A stretch of DNA of 64,000 nucleotides from Thermosporothrix hazakensis (GTDB lineage Bacteria > Chloroflexota > Ktedonobacteria > Ktedonobacterales > Ktedonobacteraceae), in NCBI RefSeq assembly GCF_003253565.1, contig NZ_QKUF01000005.1, positions 124,001-188,000 of the forward strand, read 5' to 3'. The notes below the pieces were generated by a model. The model saw only the letters and a program-made list of their open reading frames with translations. It searched no databases and was not told the origin of the DNA. Below, one piece after another: positions 52,352 to 59,841 of this stretch. The position numbers and the translations under genes were made by a program. How positions within the stretch are numbered: the stretch's first letter is position 1; every line of letters begins with the position of its first letter.

Positions 52352-53653
52352 TTAGCTACCGGACAAAATAGAATTGATCTCGCTGGCAGGCCCGTCTAGA
52401 GCCTCCTTGACCGATATCTTGCCCAGAACAGCTTTCTGAATGGAGTCATGCAGAATTTTCCGAATCTGAGGCCACTGCTTAATCATCGGGGTAATATAGG
52501 TGTACTCAACAAACGGCGTAAACATGTTGATAGGATCTTGCACAACAACGGATTTACGTGCTCCGGGTGCCAGATAGTAGCCGTCGACATCTTTCGCGAC
52601 CTGAGAGCCAGTCAGATAGCGTGCCATTTCCATCGCCAGCTTGAGCTTGTTTTCGTCGCGCAGATTTGCGACTGAGATCAAACCAATACCGCCAGCGGTA
52701 ATGTGTTTCCCGCTTGCACCAATAGGCATCGGCTTAACCACAAAATTCATATTCTTGTTCCGGTAGGTCTTTGAAGAACCACTTGGCTCACTGTACATGG
52801 CATAATTGCGCTTTTCGCTAAAGCCGGTAATCAGATCAGCGGGTGCCTGGGTGCCAAAATCGGGAGGAGTAACCTTGTATTTCAAGGCCAGATCAACCAG
52901 CTTTTGCAGACCGGAGTAGCCTTCAGGCGTATTAAAGGTGTATTTCTTGTTATCCTTGCTCAGCGGATAAGCGCCGTCGCCCATAATAATAGGCCAGGTG
53001 TTTACCACACCTGCGTCAATCACGCCTGAATACCCGTAGACTTTCTGCCCGTTGCTGCGGGTAAAGGTCAGACGTTTTGCTATGTCAACAAACTGCTCGT
53101 ATGTCCAATCGTCAGGAGGAACTTCTACACCGCGTTCTTTAAAAATATCAAGGTTGAGGAACATACCAACCGGCGGAACCCATAACGGCCAGGAATAGTG
53201 CTTCCCGTCATCTCCCCGTACAGAGTCCAGGAGTTGCGGATAAATATCTTTCTTGTCATCCTCGGTCAGAAAATCGTCGATAGGCGCGACCGATTTTTGT
53301 GCTACCAACTGCTGTAACACATCAGAGGGAAGACGAAATACATCGACGGTACTGCCACTCTGGACAGCCTGCACCAGCTTGGTAAAACCGGCCTGATCAC
53401 CGGTATATCCGGTCACATCGACAGTCAGACCAGCATGGCTTTTCTTAAAGGCAGCAACCGCTGCATCGGTCAGTTTCCCGGTATCATTTCCTCCTTTTGG
53501 TGAATATCCTAAGACCCAATACCGTAACTTGTTGTCCTGGGCAGATCCTCCAGAGCCACCACAAGCAGCAAGCGCAGCCCCGAGCATCGTTGAACCAACA
53601 ATGATCTTACTCCCGTTGACAAAGAAGTGGCGACGCGTCATTGAACTAACCAT
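52352..53653 (-). CDS. Sugar-binding lipoprotein of an ABC transporter, Tat-like signal
   Basis: This 433-residue SBP_bac_1 (CUT1) protein captures a sugar outside the cell for the two permeases. The N terminus has TRRHFF, then a hydrophobic stretch and a lipobox LAACGG near residue 32, which suggests Tat export with lipid anchoring. A start at 53653 is favoured by AAGGAG 8 bp upstream. Substrate not predictable; the neighbouring ascorbate-type PTS hints at sugar acids. A promoter lies at 53919-53946. Confidence 0.9.
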   Translation of the reverse strand: MVSSMTRRHFFVNGSKIIVGSTMLGAALAACGGSGGSAQDNKLRYWVLGYSPKGGNDTGKLTDAAVAAFKKSHAGLTVDVTGYTGDQAGFTKLVQAVQSGSTVDVFRLPSDVLQQLVAQKSVAPIDDFLTEDDKKDIYPQLLDSVRGDDGKHYSWPLWVPPVGMFLNLDIFKERGVEVPPDDWTYEQFVDIAKRLTFTRSNGQKVYGYSGVIDAGVVNTWPIIMGDGAYPLSKDNKKYTFNTPEGYSGLQKLVDLALKYKVTPPDFGTQAPADLITGFSEKRNYAMYSEPSGSSKTYRNKNMNFVVKPMPIGASGKHITAGGIGLISVANLRDENKLKLAMEMARYLTGSQVAKDVDGYYLAPGARKSVVVQDPINMFTPFVEYTYITPMIKQWPQIRKILHDSIQKAVLGKISVKEALDGPASEINSILSGS

Positions 53654-53674
53654 ACCATTTACTCCTTACCAAAT

Positions 53675-53688
53675 TGGCAACATTGCCA
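53675..53688 (-). promoter_or_regulatory. Inverted repeat near the binding-protein ribosome site
   Basis: TGGCAA (53675-53680) and TTGCCA (53683-53688) form a perfect 6-bp inverted repeat with a 2-bp centre. It lies just upstream of the ribosome site, so it may be an operator or a translational hairpin. Confidence 0.4.
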
Positions 53689-53918
53689 GGTTGAGCCAGA
53701 CCCCCTTGAGGTCATTGTTCGAGAACCAATTGAACGACCCGGCTTCAATGCCGAATCAAAAAAAAGAAAGCCAGCGGGAACTGTCATACTGACAGAACAA
53801 ATGATGCCTTAATCACTCACCAGTATCTTCAATAGGTAGATGGCGCCAAAATGAAGAAGCTTTTTACCCATACCCCTTTCTTTCCATATGGGCCTTGTAA
53901 CACCGTTGAAGATAATCC

Positions 53919-53946
53919 ATTCTAGCGGTTCATTATCGGGCGTCAA
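53919..53946 (-). promoter_or_regulatory. Promoter of the sugar ABC operon
   Basis: On the minus strand, TTGACG (53941-53946) and TAGAAT (53919-53924) are 16 bp apart. The leader is about 260 nt long. The region from 53947 to 54222 is AT-rich, includes a TCACATGTGA palindrome at 54069-54078, and has no gene I can support. Confidence 0.6.
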
Positions 53947-54222
53947 TAGCAATAGAAACCTCTACTGAATGCATAAATTATACATAACCTATCTCACATT
54001 TTGCAAGACATTTAAAATCTCTCATATAGAACTATCCATTGACTCACATTGACCGGTAGAAACATATATCACATGTGAACTTTTCCTCCATTACTTCCAT
54101 TTCTAAAGATACTATAAAAAAGAGAATAAAAGAAATGATCACATCCCCTTCGTGGCATACCTTTCTCCTCCCACTCCTTCACGGCATTCGTGCCATTCTC
54201 GCTCTTCACCAGTCATGCCAAA

Positions 54223-54267
54223 AAAATCAGTAGCGGTACCTTCGCGCAAGGTACCGCTACTGATTTT
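54223..54267. terminator. Very stable terminator of the LysM gene
   Basis: A perfect 20-bp stem (54223-54242 with 54248-54267) with a 5-base loop is flanked by an A-run on the left, which gives a T-run on the minus strand. It is likely active for the minus-strand gene and possibly on both strands. Confidence 0.92.
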
Positions 54268-54362
54268 CAAGAAGGATGTGAGGTTGTCAGTGACTGCTTC
54301 TTCTACTATCTATTAAATTATGGTGTGTTTTCTCGTCGCTTGCTCAAAACAATCCGGGTGTA

Positions 54363-54992
54363 TTACGGCTGGCAGACCCATTCAACCCAGCTATTGCCGT
54401 CACGCTGGAAGATCTCATGAGCAGCATTGATGTTTGCCCAGGGATCGGTGAGCGAATTACCAGCCTGCGATGTACCAGCCCATGTGGCAGGCATGATCTG
54501 GAACAGTCCAGTTGCACCAGAAGGATTGTATGCGTTCGGATTCAGGCTCGACTCACAGGTTGCAACACGGACAGCCTGATCGCCATACGGCCCAAAGACC
54601 TGATGAATCATGTCAACGATCGAACCGCCAGCAGCGCTGGTTGTAGGCTGCGAAGGGAGTGCTTTCGACTCGGACGGAACATTCGTCGTCTGGGTAGCGC
54701 CACCGGTCGGAATTGTCAATGACTGACCAGCATAGATCACGTTGACGTCAGCGATTCCGTTGGCAGCCGCAATCGAGGAGACGTCAGTACCAAAGCGGGC
54801 AGCAATACTGCTAAGAGTATCTCCGCTAACAACCGTGTAGGCCTGCCCACCGGCTGCATGTGCGCCTGTTACGCCAGCCAGTGCCATGACACCGGCTAAT
54901 GCGGCGACCATAAATCCAGGTGCAAACTTGCGGAAAATGCTGAGCTTCTTGCCATTCTGTCCTTTTGTCCACTTGTCACGTCGTACTTGCAA
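54363..54992 (-). CDS. Secreted LysM protein with lysozyme-like transglycosylase domain
   Basis: This 209-residue protein has an export signal (hydrophobic helix near 25-46, cleavage after AHA), a LysM domain (~51-94, YTVVSGDTLSSIAARFG), a Thr/Ser-rich linker, and a C-terminal transglycosylase/Rpf-like domain (~125-205). The catalytic Glu lies in ATCESSLN and is followed by GLFQIMP. It would cut peptidoglycan. No ATG fits; TTG at 54992 with GAGGGG just upstream is the probable start. It is preceded by a ~500-nt leader of tandem hairpin repeats with its own promoter, so its expression may be controlled at RNA level. Confidence 0.88.
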   Translation of the reverse strand: MQVRRDKWTKGQNGKKLSIFRKFAPGFMVAALAGVMALAGVTGAHAAGGQAYTVVSGDTLSSIAARFGTDVSSIAAANGIADVNVIYAGQSLTIPTGGATQTTNVPSESKALPSQPTTSAAGGSIVDMIHQVFGPYGDQAVRVATCESSLNPNAYNPSGATGLFQIMPATWAGTSQAGNSLTDPWANINAAHEIFQRDGNSWVEWVCQP

Positions 54993-55046
54993 AGTACCCC
55001 TCTTTCTTCTCTGTAAAGACTAACTTTGACAACCTCTAACTCTAGC

Positions 55047-55493
55047 TTCGGCTTACCTGATCATTTTCTTTAATCTTTTTTTAAGATTCTATTTTTTATC
55101 GATCAGGCTAACCACTATACTTTGTGTTCGGCTTCCTGGTTCAGATCTTTAATCTTTTTTTAAGATTCTATTTTTTATCTAACCAGTCAACCACTACACT
55201 TTGTCTTCGGCTCTCCGGTTCAGATCTTTAATCTTTTTAAGTTTTGATCTTTCAGCGAGCCGTCGACTGTTCCATTTTGTCTTTGGCTCTCCGGCTCAGA
55301 TCTTCAACCTTTTTCTCAGATTTGATCTTTTACCGAACCGTCAACCGTTACATTTTGTCTTCGGCCCTCTGGTTCAGATCTTTAATCTTTTTCTTAGATT
55401 CAATCTTTCAACGAACCAGCTAACCGACCACCCAAGCCCTGGCAACCCGCTTCTTCATCTTTCAGCTTTTTCTTAATCTGGAACCGGGCAACC
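55047..55493 (-). repeat. Tandem ~78-bp hairpin repeats in the LysM gene leader
   Basis: Five full copies start at 55047, 55127, 55206, 55282 and 55360; a sixth, decayed copy runs from ~55434 to 55493. Periods are 80, 79, 76, 78 and 74 bp. Each copy has a 6-8-bp stem around an AT-rich core of about 30-40 bases, and a smaller AATCT/AGATT inner stem in most copies. Stem arms: 55056/55101 (CCTGATC/GATCAGG), 55136/55181 (CTGGTT/AACCAG), 55216/55257 (CGGTTC/GAGCCG), 55292/55335 (CGGCTC/GAACCG), 55369/55413 (CTGGTTC/GAACCAG), 55446/55481 (CCCGCTTC/GAACCGGG). Paired changes keep most stems intact. It is read in the leader of the LysM gene if the promoter at 55515-55543 is used. Confidence 0.8.
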
Positions 55494-55514
55494 TGTTCAA
55501 CTCAGGATGTCAAC

Positions 55515-55543
55515 ATAATACATTGAAACGTTTTGATACGCAA
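55515..55543 (-). promoter_or_regulatory. Promoter upstream of the hairpin array
   Basis: On the minus strand, TTGCGT (55538-55543) and TATTAT (55515-55520) are exactly 17 bp apart. Transcription would begin near 55508 and run through the whole repeat array to the LysM start, giving a leader of about 515 nt. Confidence 0.6.
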
Positions 55544-56016
55544 AGACACAGGTCAACCATAGCCCATTGGTCCTAATAGAGACATGCCTGTCCTGCCTGA
55601 ATGATATATACAGGTATTTCGGGCGCTCTTTTATGTCAATCCTTCCCCTCTCTTCTAGCTTTTTTCTCAGTAGAACTGTATCGCACAGGAAAACAAAGCC
55701 CATTTTTTCACAATGAGCGGAATAGCGACGAATAGATACATGCATAAATACAAAACCCTCACCATACACATCATCCCCTCTCTTTTTTTTTGCAAATGAC
55801 CCCTCTCAAGACAGAGCCATAGGTATTCTGCAAAATCATTCTAGTATTTGGTGGGTATCTGTATAGTGGAAGTGGAAGGTAACACCATTCCAATACGCAA
55901 AGTTGATACACCGTTCGTCCTACGTAGAACAACGAAACCATACAAGCGGACTTTACTTGTTGTCCGTAAAGCAGAGCCATCTCGCTCTGCATTCACATGA
56001 AAAGGAGTAGCATCCC

Positions 56017-56361
56017 ATGAAACAAAAGCAAGTTGTTGGTAAAGACGAGTTGATTCACCAGATCGCAGCCAGAGCCGGTCTCAACCTGAAAGAGACCAAC
56101 AAGGCAATCGACGCATTTACCGAGGTCGTACGCGAGAATATCGAGCGCGGCAATGAGGTGCGCCTGATGGGCTTTGGTACCTGGGAATTACGCGATGTAG
56201 CTCCCCGTAAGGTGAAGTCGATTCGGGGTGGGCAGCAGATTACCATTCCTGCACGCAAACGCGTTGGCTTCTCAGTGGGAGCCGTGCTTGCACAGGCCGC
56301 GCAAGGCTCTGCAAAAAAAGCAACCGCCGAAAGCAAAACAGCCAAAGGTACCAAGAAATAA
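56017..56361 (+). CDS. hup: HU-family DNA-binding protein
   Basis: This 114-residue histone-like protein has the HU/IHF fold. The N-terminal helices (KDELIHQIAARAGL), the GFGTWELRDVAPRK beta arm and the R-x-G...IPARKRVGFSVG flank are present. It carries a Lys/Ala-rich tail of about 20 residues, as in some actinobacterial and Chloroflexota HU proteins. It bends and compacts DNA as a dimer. AAGGAG lies 9 bp before the ATG. The upstream 55544-56000 stretch should hold its promoter; a weak TTGATA/TAGAAC pair lies at 55903-55930, and there is no other gene there that I can support. Confidence 0.95.
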   Translation: MKQKQVVGKDELIHQIAARAGLNLKETNKAIDAFTEVVRENIERGNEVRLMGFGTWELRDVAPRKVKSIRGGQQITIPARKRVGFSVGAVLAQAAQGSAKKATAESKTAKGTKK

Positions 56362-56375
56362 ACAACACAAAACTC

Positions 56376-56438
56376 ATCCCTCCATTGTGCAGCAACGAAG
56401 CTTGATTGGCTATTTGCACAATGGAGGGATCTTTTTTG
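56376..56438 (+). terminator. Strong terminator of the HU gene
   Basis: A perfect 16-bp stem (56376-56391 with 56415-56430) is followed by six T. It lies 14 bp after the HU stop codon. Confidence 0.93.
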
Positions 56439-56443
56439 TATGT

Positions 56444-57169
56444 TCAGATCTGTTCTAGCTCACGCTCATACTTCTGCTGTTCCGAAGGCTGTAGCAGACG
56501 GAATCCTCCGTTCTCATTGAGGTATACAAAGCGCGATTCACGAAAGAGGACAATCATATCCGGCTTCCGATCGTGGTTAACATCGACAAAACGCAGCGTC
56601 ACCGGTATCAGTTCATCGTTCTCTCCATATAATTGTGGGCCCATATAGACCTTCGGTTTTGAGGAATCGCCACCGGGGAATTCAATAATCTGGATACGCC
56701 TGTTGTGGTTGATAGCAATAAAATGACTGGGGATACCATTCTGCTCGCTATGCCCGACCAGGGCATCAATCTGAAAGGTGCGCGGCCGCCCGTATTGGAT
56801 ATCATCAAGGGTCACGTTGATCCAGCTCACGATAGGGGCAAGCAACAGCGAGAGCGCCAGCATGACCAACATTCCCAATCCAAGATAGAGTAGCGAATGG
56901 CCCGATCCCTTTTCGCTTTTGCGGGCTATAGCACGGCGCCTCAAGTCGAATCGACGGAGAAACCGGCCTGCGATGCCTGGCGCTTCAGTGCTCTGTGCCT
57001 GTGTCCACTCTGTAACATCATCTGTAGTATCGACAGCAGGAGGACGAGACGCGCGCTGCACAGAAGGGGTCGTATCAGTCGTTGTCGGTCCACGCTTCCC
57101 AAAAATCGGGCGATGACGCACCAGGCTCCTCGGTGCAATCTCTCCGCCATCTTTCGCTAAGATCGGCAT
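56444..57169 (-). CDS. Single-pass membrane protein with VCBS/FG-GAP-like C terminus
   Basis: This 241-residue protein has a basic, disordered cytoplasmic N terminus of about 90 residues and one transmembrane helix (~93-115). Its outer domain ends with a calcium-loop motif of FG-GAP/VCBS type (VDVNHDRKPDMIVLF, near 200-214). Function unknown; surface binding is possible. GGAG lies 10 bp before the ATG. It is a single gene convergent with hup. Confidence 0.7.
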   Translation of the reverse strand: MPILAKDGGEIAPRSLVRHRPIFGKRGPTTTDTTPSVQRASRPPAVDTTDDVTEWTQAQSTEAPGIAGRFLRRFDLRRRAIARKSEKGSGHSLLYLGLGMLVMLALSLLLAPIVSWINVTLDDIQYGRPRTFQIDALVGHSEQNGIPSHFIAINHNRRIQIIEFPGGDSSKPKVYMGPQLYGENDELIPVTLRFVDVNHDRKPDMIVLFRESRFVYLNENGGFRLLQPSEQQKYERELEQI

Positions 57170-57428
57170 AAGCAGGCAACTCCTCTCCTCGCAAACTAAA
57201 AGGATGCCAGTCTGAAGAAGAAATAATACTTACGCCCGGAGGCTGGCTGCGTCATTCGCTTGTGTCGCATCGCAAAAGGAGATCTCGGTTGTGCGGTTTT
57301 GCATGCCGTTCCTTCAGCGGCAACATACCAACATTGTACTGCAATATGCCAGTATTCCAGACAGAATACCTTTTCTCGTGCATTGTCAGCAGATATTATA
57401 GCATAGGAACAGCAGCATTTACCAGTGC

Positions 57429-58385
57429 CTATAATGCCTTTTCGTTTTCCAGGATGTTCTGTAAATCGGCAGGGAGAGGTGCTTCCAGGAGCAGTTGTTC
57501 TCCAGTGCGAGGATGCTCAAATTGAAGCTGAGAGGCATGTAGGAACTGACGCCCAAGTTGTATATGATGCGAGATACGGCGCCCCGAACCATACGTAGGA
57601 TCGCCCGCAATCGGGTGTCCGATCGCCTTAAAATGGACACGAATCTGATGGGTGCGTCCCGTTTCCAGTTGAGCCAGTACCAGCGTATGGCGGGCAAAGC
57701 GTTTTAAGACCCGAAAGTGGGTCACCGCGTCTCGGCTCCCCGTGGCCGTGATTGCCATCAATTGTCGATTGCGAGGGTCGCGTCCGATGGGAGCATCGAT
57801 ACTCCCCTTATCAAGCGCAATATTCCCTTCAACCAGAGCCAGATAGCGCTTGATGATTGCGCGCTGCTTCATCATCTCCACAAGCAATGCTTGCGTCGGT
57901 CTATTTTTCGCCACGATCAAGAGGCCAGAAGTGTCTTTATCCAGCCTGTGAACAATTCCCGGGCGCATATCCCCCTCTGCGTCTTGCAGTTGCGGATAGC
58001 GCGCAACCAATGCATTGACAAGCGTATCCTCATAATGGCCGGGAGCTGGATGCACCACCATGCCCGCAGGCTTATTAAGCACCAGCAAGTCATCATCCTC
58101 ATAGAGGATATCGAGTGCCACCGGCAGCGGCAAGACCTCCTGCGGAGGTGTGGGAACTGTCGCTTGCAAGACTTCGACAGTATCATTTGCGCGTAAGGCA
58201 TAGCCCGGCTTTCTGGCTCGTCCATTGACCAGAATCGCGCCCTCGTCAATCAACTGTTGTACGCCGCTGCGTGAGATCTCCGTTAATCTGGCAACAAGAT
58301 AGCGATCCAACCGCTGACCGACAGCTTCCGGTTCCACCGCAAAGATCTGCTGCGCATTCGCCTTATTTCCATCCATATTGTGCAT
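57429..58385 (-). CDS. RluD/YlyB-type 23S rRNA pseudouridine synthase
   Basis: This 318-residue enzyme has an N-terminal S4 RNA-binding domain (~15-80, RLDRYLVARLTEISRSGVQQLI) and a catalytic RluA-family domain with the catalytic Asp in HRLDKDTSGLL near 145. A GRTHQIRVH motif near 245 completes the active site. It would isomerise uridines in 23S rRNA. The lspA gene ends 25 bp upstream on the same strand and a DksA-like gene precedes that, matching the ylyA-lspA-ylyB order of Bacillus subtilis. Confidence 0.92.
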   Translation of the reverse strand: MHNMDGNKANAQQIFAVEPEAVGQRLDRYLVARLTEISRSGVQQLIDEGAILVNGRARKPGYALRANDTVEVLQATVPTPPQEVLPLPVALDILYEDDDLLVLNKPAGMVVHPAPGHYEDTLVNALVARYPQLQDAEGDMRPGIVHRLDKDTSGLLIVAKNRPTQALLVEMMKQRAIIKRYLALVEGNIALDKGSIDAPIGRDPRNRQLMAITATGSRDAVTHFRVLKRFARHTLVLAQLETGRTHQIRVHFKAIGHPIAGDPTYGSGRRISHHIQLGRQFLHASQLQFEHPRTGEQLLLEAPLPADLQNILENEKAL

Positions 58386-58410
58386 AACCTGTCCTATTCC
58401 ACCTCAATTG

Positions 58411-58980
58411 CTACTCGTTTGAAGAAGAAGAAGGGGTCGAGCTCTGAAGCTTCTTCTCTGCGCCCTCCTCCTGTTCTGAGTGGTGAAACCCGTTCCAGAG
58501 AACCAGAATAAAGAGCAAAACGACCCCCACCGAGATACAGGCATCAGCAATATTAAAAATGGCGAAGGAAAAATTCAGCTCTGGAATACGAAACGAGAGA
58601 AAATCAACCACATATCCACCGTAGCGGGCCCTGTCGATCAGGTTCCCGACCGCACCACCGATAATCATCCCGAAGATAATTTTAGAGAAGAGTGAGCCGG
58701 TGTTCAGATTCCGAAAATAGAGGTAGCTGATGACGACTATCGCCACCATAATCAATACCGTAAGCAGCAGTGGATTTGAATCCAGCATACTAAAGGCAGC
58801 ACCATTATTTTGAATATAGTAGATACTCAAATATTTCCCGATAATCGAGATCGGGGGCTTACTCTCCGGGGGACTTAAATGCGTTACGACCAGGAACTTA
58901 GTCCACTGGTCAAGCGCCAGAATCAGAAGCACTGTGAACAGCGCAATTGCGTCATAGATACGAGCACGTTTAACCGCCAC
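58411..58980 (-). CDS. lspA: Lipoprotein signal peptidase II
   Basis: This 189-residue protein with four transmembrane helices carries both catalytic aspartates: GNLIDR...GYVVDFL near 115-130 and FNIADACI near 143. It removes the signal peptides of lipoproteins such as the binding proteins, DUF305 and FecB-like genes in this window. The C-terminal tail (~30 residues, acidic then Ser-rich) is longer than usual. It starts with GTG at 58980. It sits between the DksA-like and the pseudouridine-synthase genes. Confidence 0.95.
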   Translation of the reverse strand: MAVKRARIYDAIALFTVLLILALDQWTKFLVVTHLSPPESKPPISIIGKYLSIYYIQNNGAAFSMLDSNPLLLTVLIMVAIVVISYLYFRNLNTGSLFSKIIFGMIIGGAVGNLIDRARYGGYVVDFLSFRIPELNFSFAIFNIADACISVGVVLLFILVLWNGFHHSEQEEGAEKKLQSSTPSSSSNE

Positions 58981-59159
58981 GCTGGATATTTCTTCCTTTC
59001 CTCAAAAATACAGAGGGTACAACAGAGATTATGCCTGTGCTTGAATTATAGACAGGGAACTGAAGAGCGTCAAGGAAGCCCCCCCTTTCAAAAAGCGCCC
59101 GTATCTTTCTTGTTGGAAGAGCCAGAGGAGTGCGGCATGCACTCCCCGCACCCATAGCA

Positions 59160-59564
59160 CTAGTAGAAACGCTTTTCCGTATTATCAGGTCTGGCACGAC
59201 TTAAATTTTGCTGTTCCAGCCGTTCGGCATCCTTGACACAGCGAGATGCCCAGGGCATCGCTTCAAGGCGTTTTTCCGGGATCGGCTGGCCGCAGTCCAC
59301 ACAGCGCCCATATGTTCCCTCATCGATGCGCTTTAACGCATCCTGGACCTCGGCCAGCAAAGCCTGTTGATTGACCAGCGTTGATTGCTCTTGCTGTGTT
59401 TCCAGAAAGTCAACGGCTGTCTCTTCAGAATCCTGGGGACCCTCGCTAATCTGGATCGGATCGACCGGCGTTGGATACGCTTCTGTTAAACCGTCGATGC
59501 TGCTTTTCAGATTTTTCTCTTTCTCCTGTAAACGTTGCTTCAGCTTTTGTATATCAAGCGTCAT
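59160..59564 (-). CDS. TraR/DksA-family zinc-finger protein (atypical)
   Basis: This 134-residue protein has a coiled-coil N terminus (residues ~1-85), then a zinc-finger motif C-V-D-C near 88-91. The second half reads ASRCVKD, so only three of the four usual Cys are present; the fourth position is Asp. The DksA/TraR family alters RNA polymerase, but with a changed metal site this member may bind zinc with another residue or not at all. GGAAGG lies 9 bp before the ATG. It is the first gene of the lspA-rluD group, 180 bp ahead of lspA. Confidence 0.85.
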   Translation of the reverse strand: MTLDIQKLKQRLQEKEKNLKSSIDGLTEAYPTPVDPIQISEGPQDSEETAVDFLETQQEQSTLVNQQALLAEVQDALKRIDEGTYGRCVDCGQPIPEKRLEAMPWASRCVKDAERLEQQNLSRARPDNTEKRFY

Positions 59565-59732
59565 GGCGACTGACCTTCCTTTCTCCCAAAGCGTCTCTTA
59601 TCCAAAACACGTAATAGAAATGAAAGCAGTCTCATAGCCCTGTCTTTCCAGACAGAGATACGCACGCCTTCTATCAAGACCCGCGTCATACTTTCGAGGG
59701 AGGACAAAAAGGACCACATATACAGTGTGGGT

Positions 59733-59738
59733 TATAAT
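59733..59738 (+). promoter_or_regulatory. -10 box of the glgB promoter
   Basis: TATAAT at 59733-59738 lies about 100 bp before the glgB ATG. No good -35 is seen 17 bp upstream. Confidence 0.4.
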
Positions 59739-59841
59739 CAATGTAGAAGATTGCCTTCAAGCAAGAGCATACCGTGTTTTTGCGTGATAGAAAGCGATAT
59801 CTTCGGCTGTTGGCGGTTAAGAGCTACTAAGGATGTGAGCA

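Noticed and set aside
55201..55476. Plus-strand open frame across the repeats
   Set aside because: It only reflects the repeat period and pyrimidine-rich strand; there is no ribosome site and no family-like sequence.
55047..55493. CRISPR array
   Set aside because: The repeats are imperfect along the whole unit, there are no unique spacers of constant length between identical repeats, and no cas genes are near.
54993..55510. c-di-AMP (ydaO) riboswitch, which often controls Rpf/LysM genes in other bacteria
   Set aside because: I see none of the conserved ydaO core segments; the leader is built of AT-rich hairpin repeats instead.
55497..55992. Two minus-strand open frames upstream of hup
   Set aside because: Their composition is not protein-like, they lie in the AT-rich promoter area, and one has no ribosome site.
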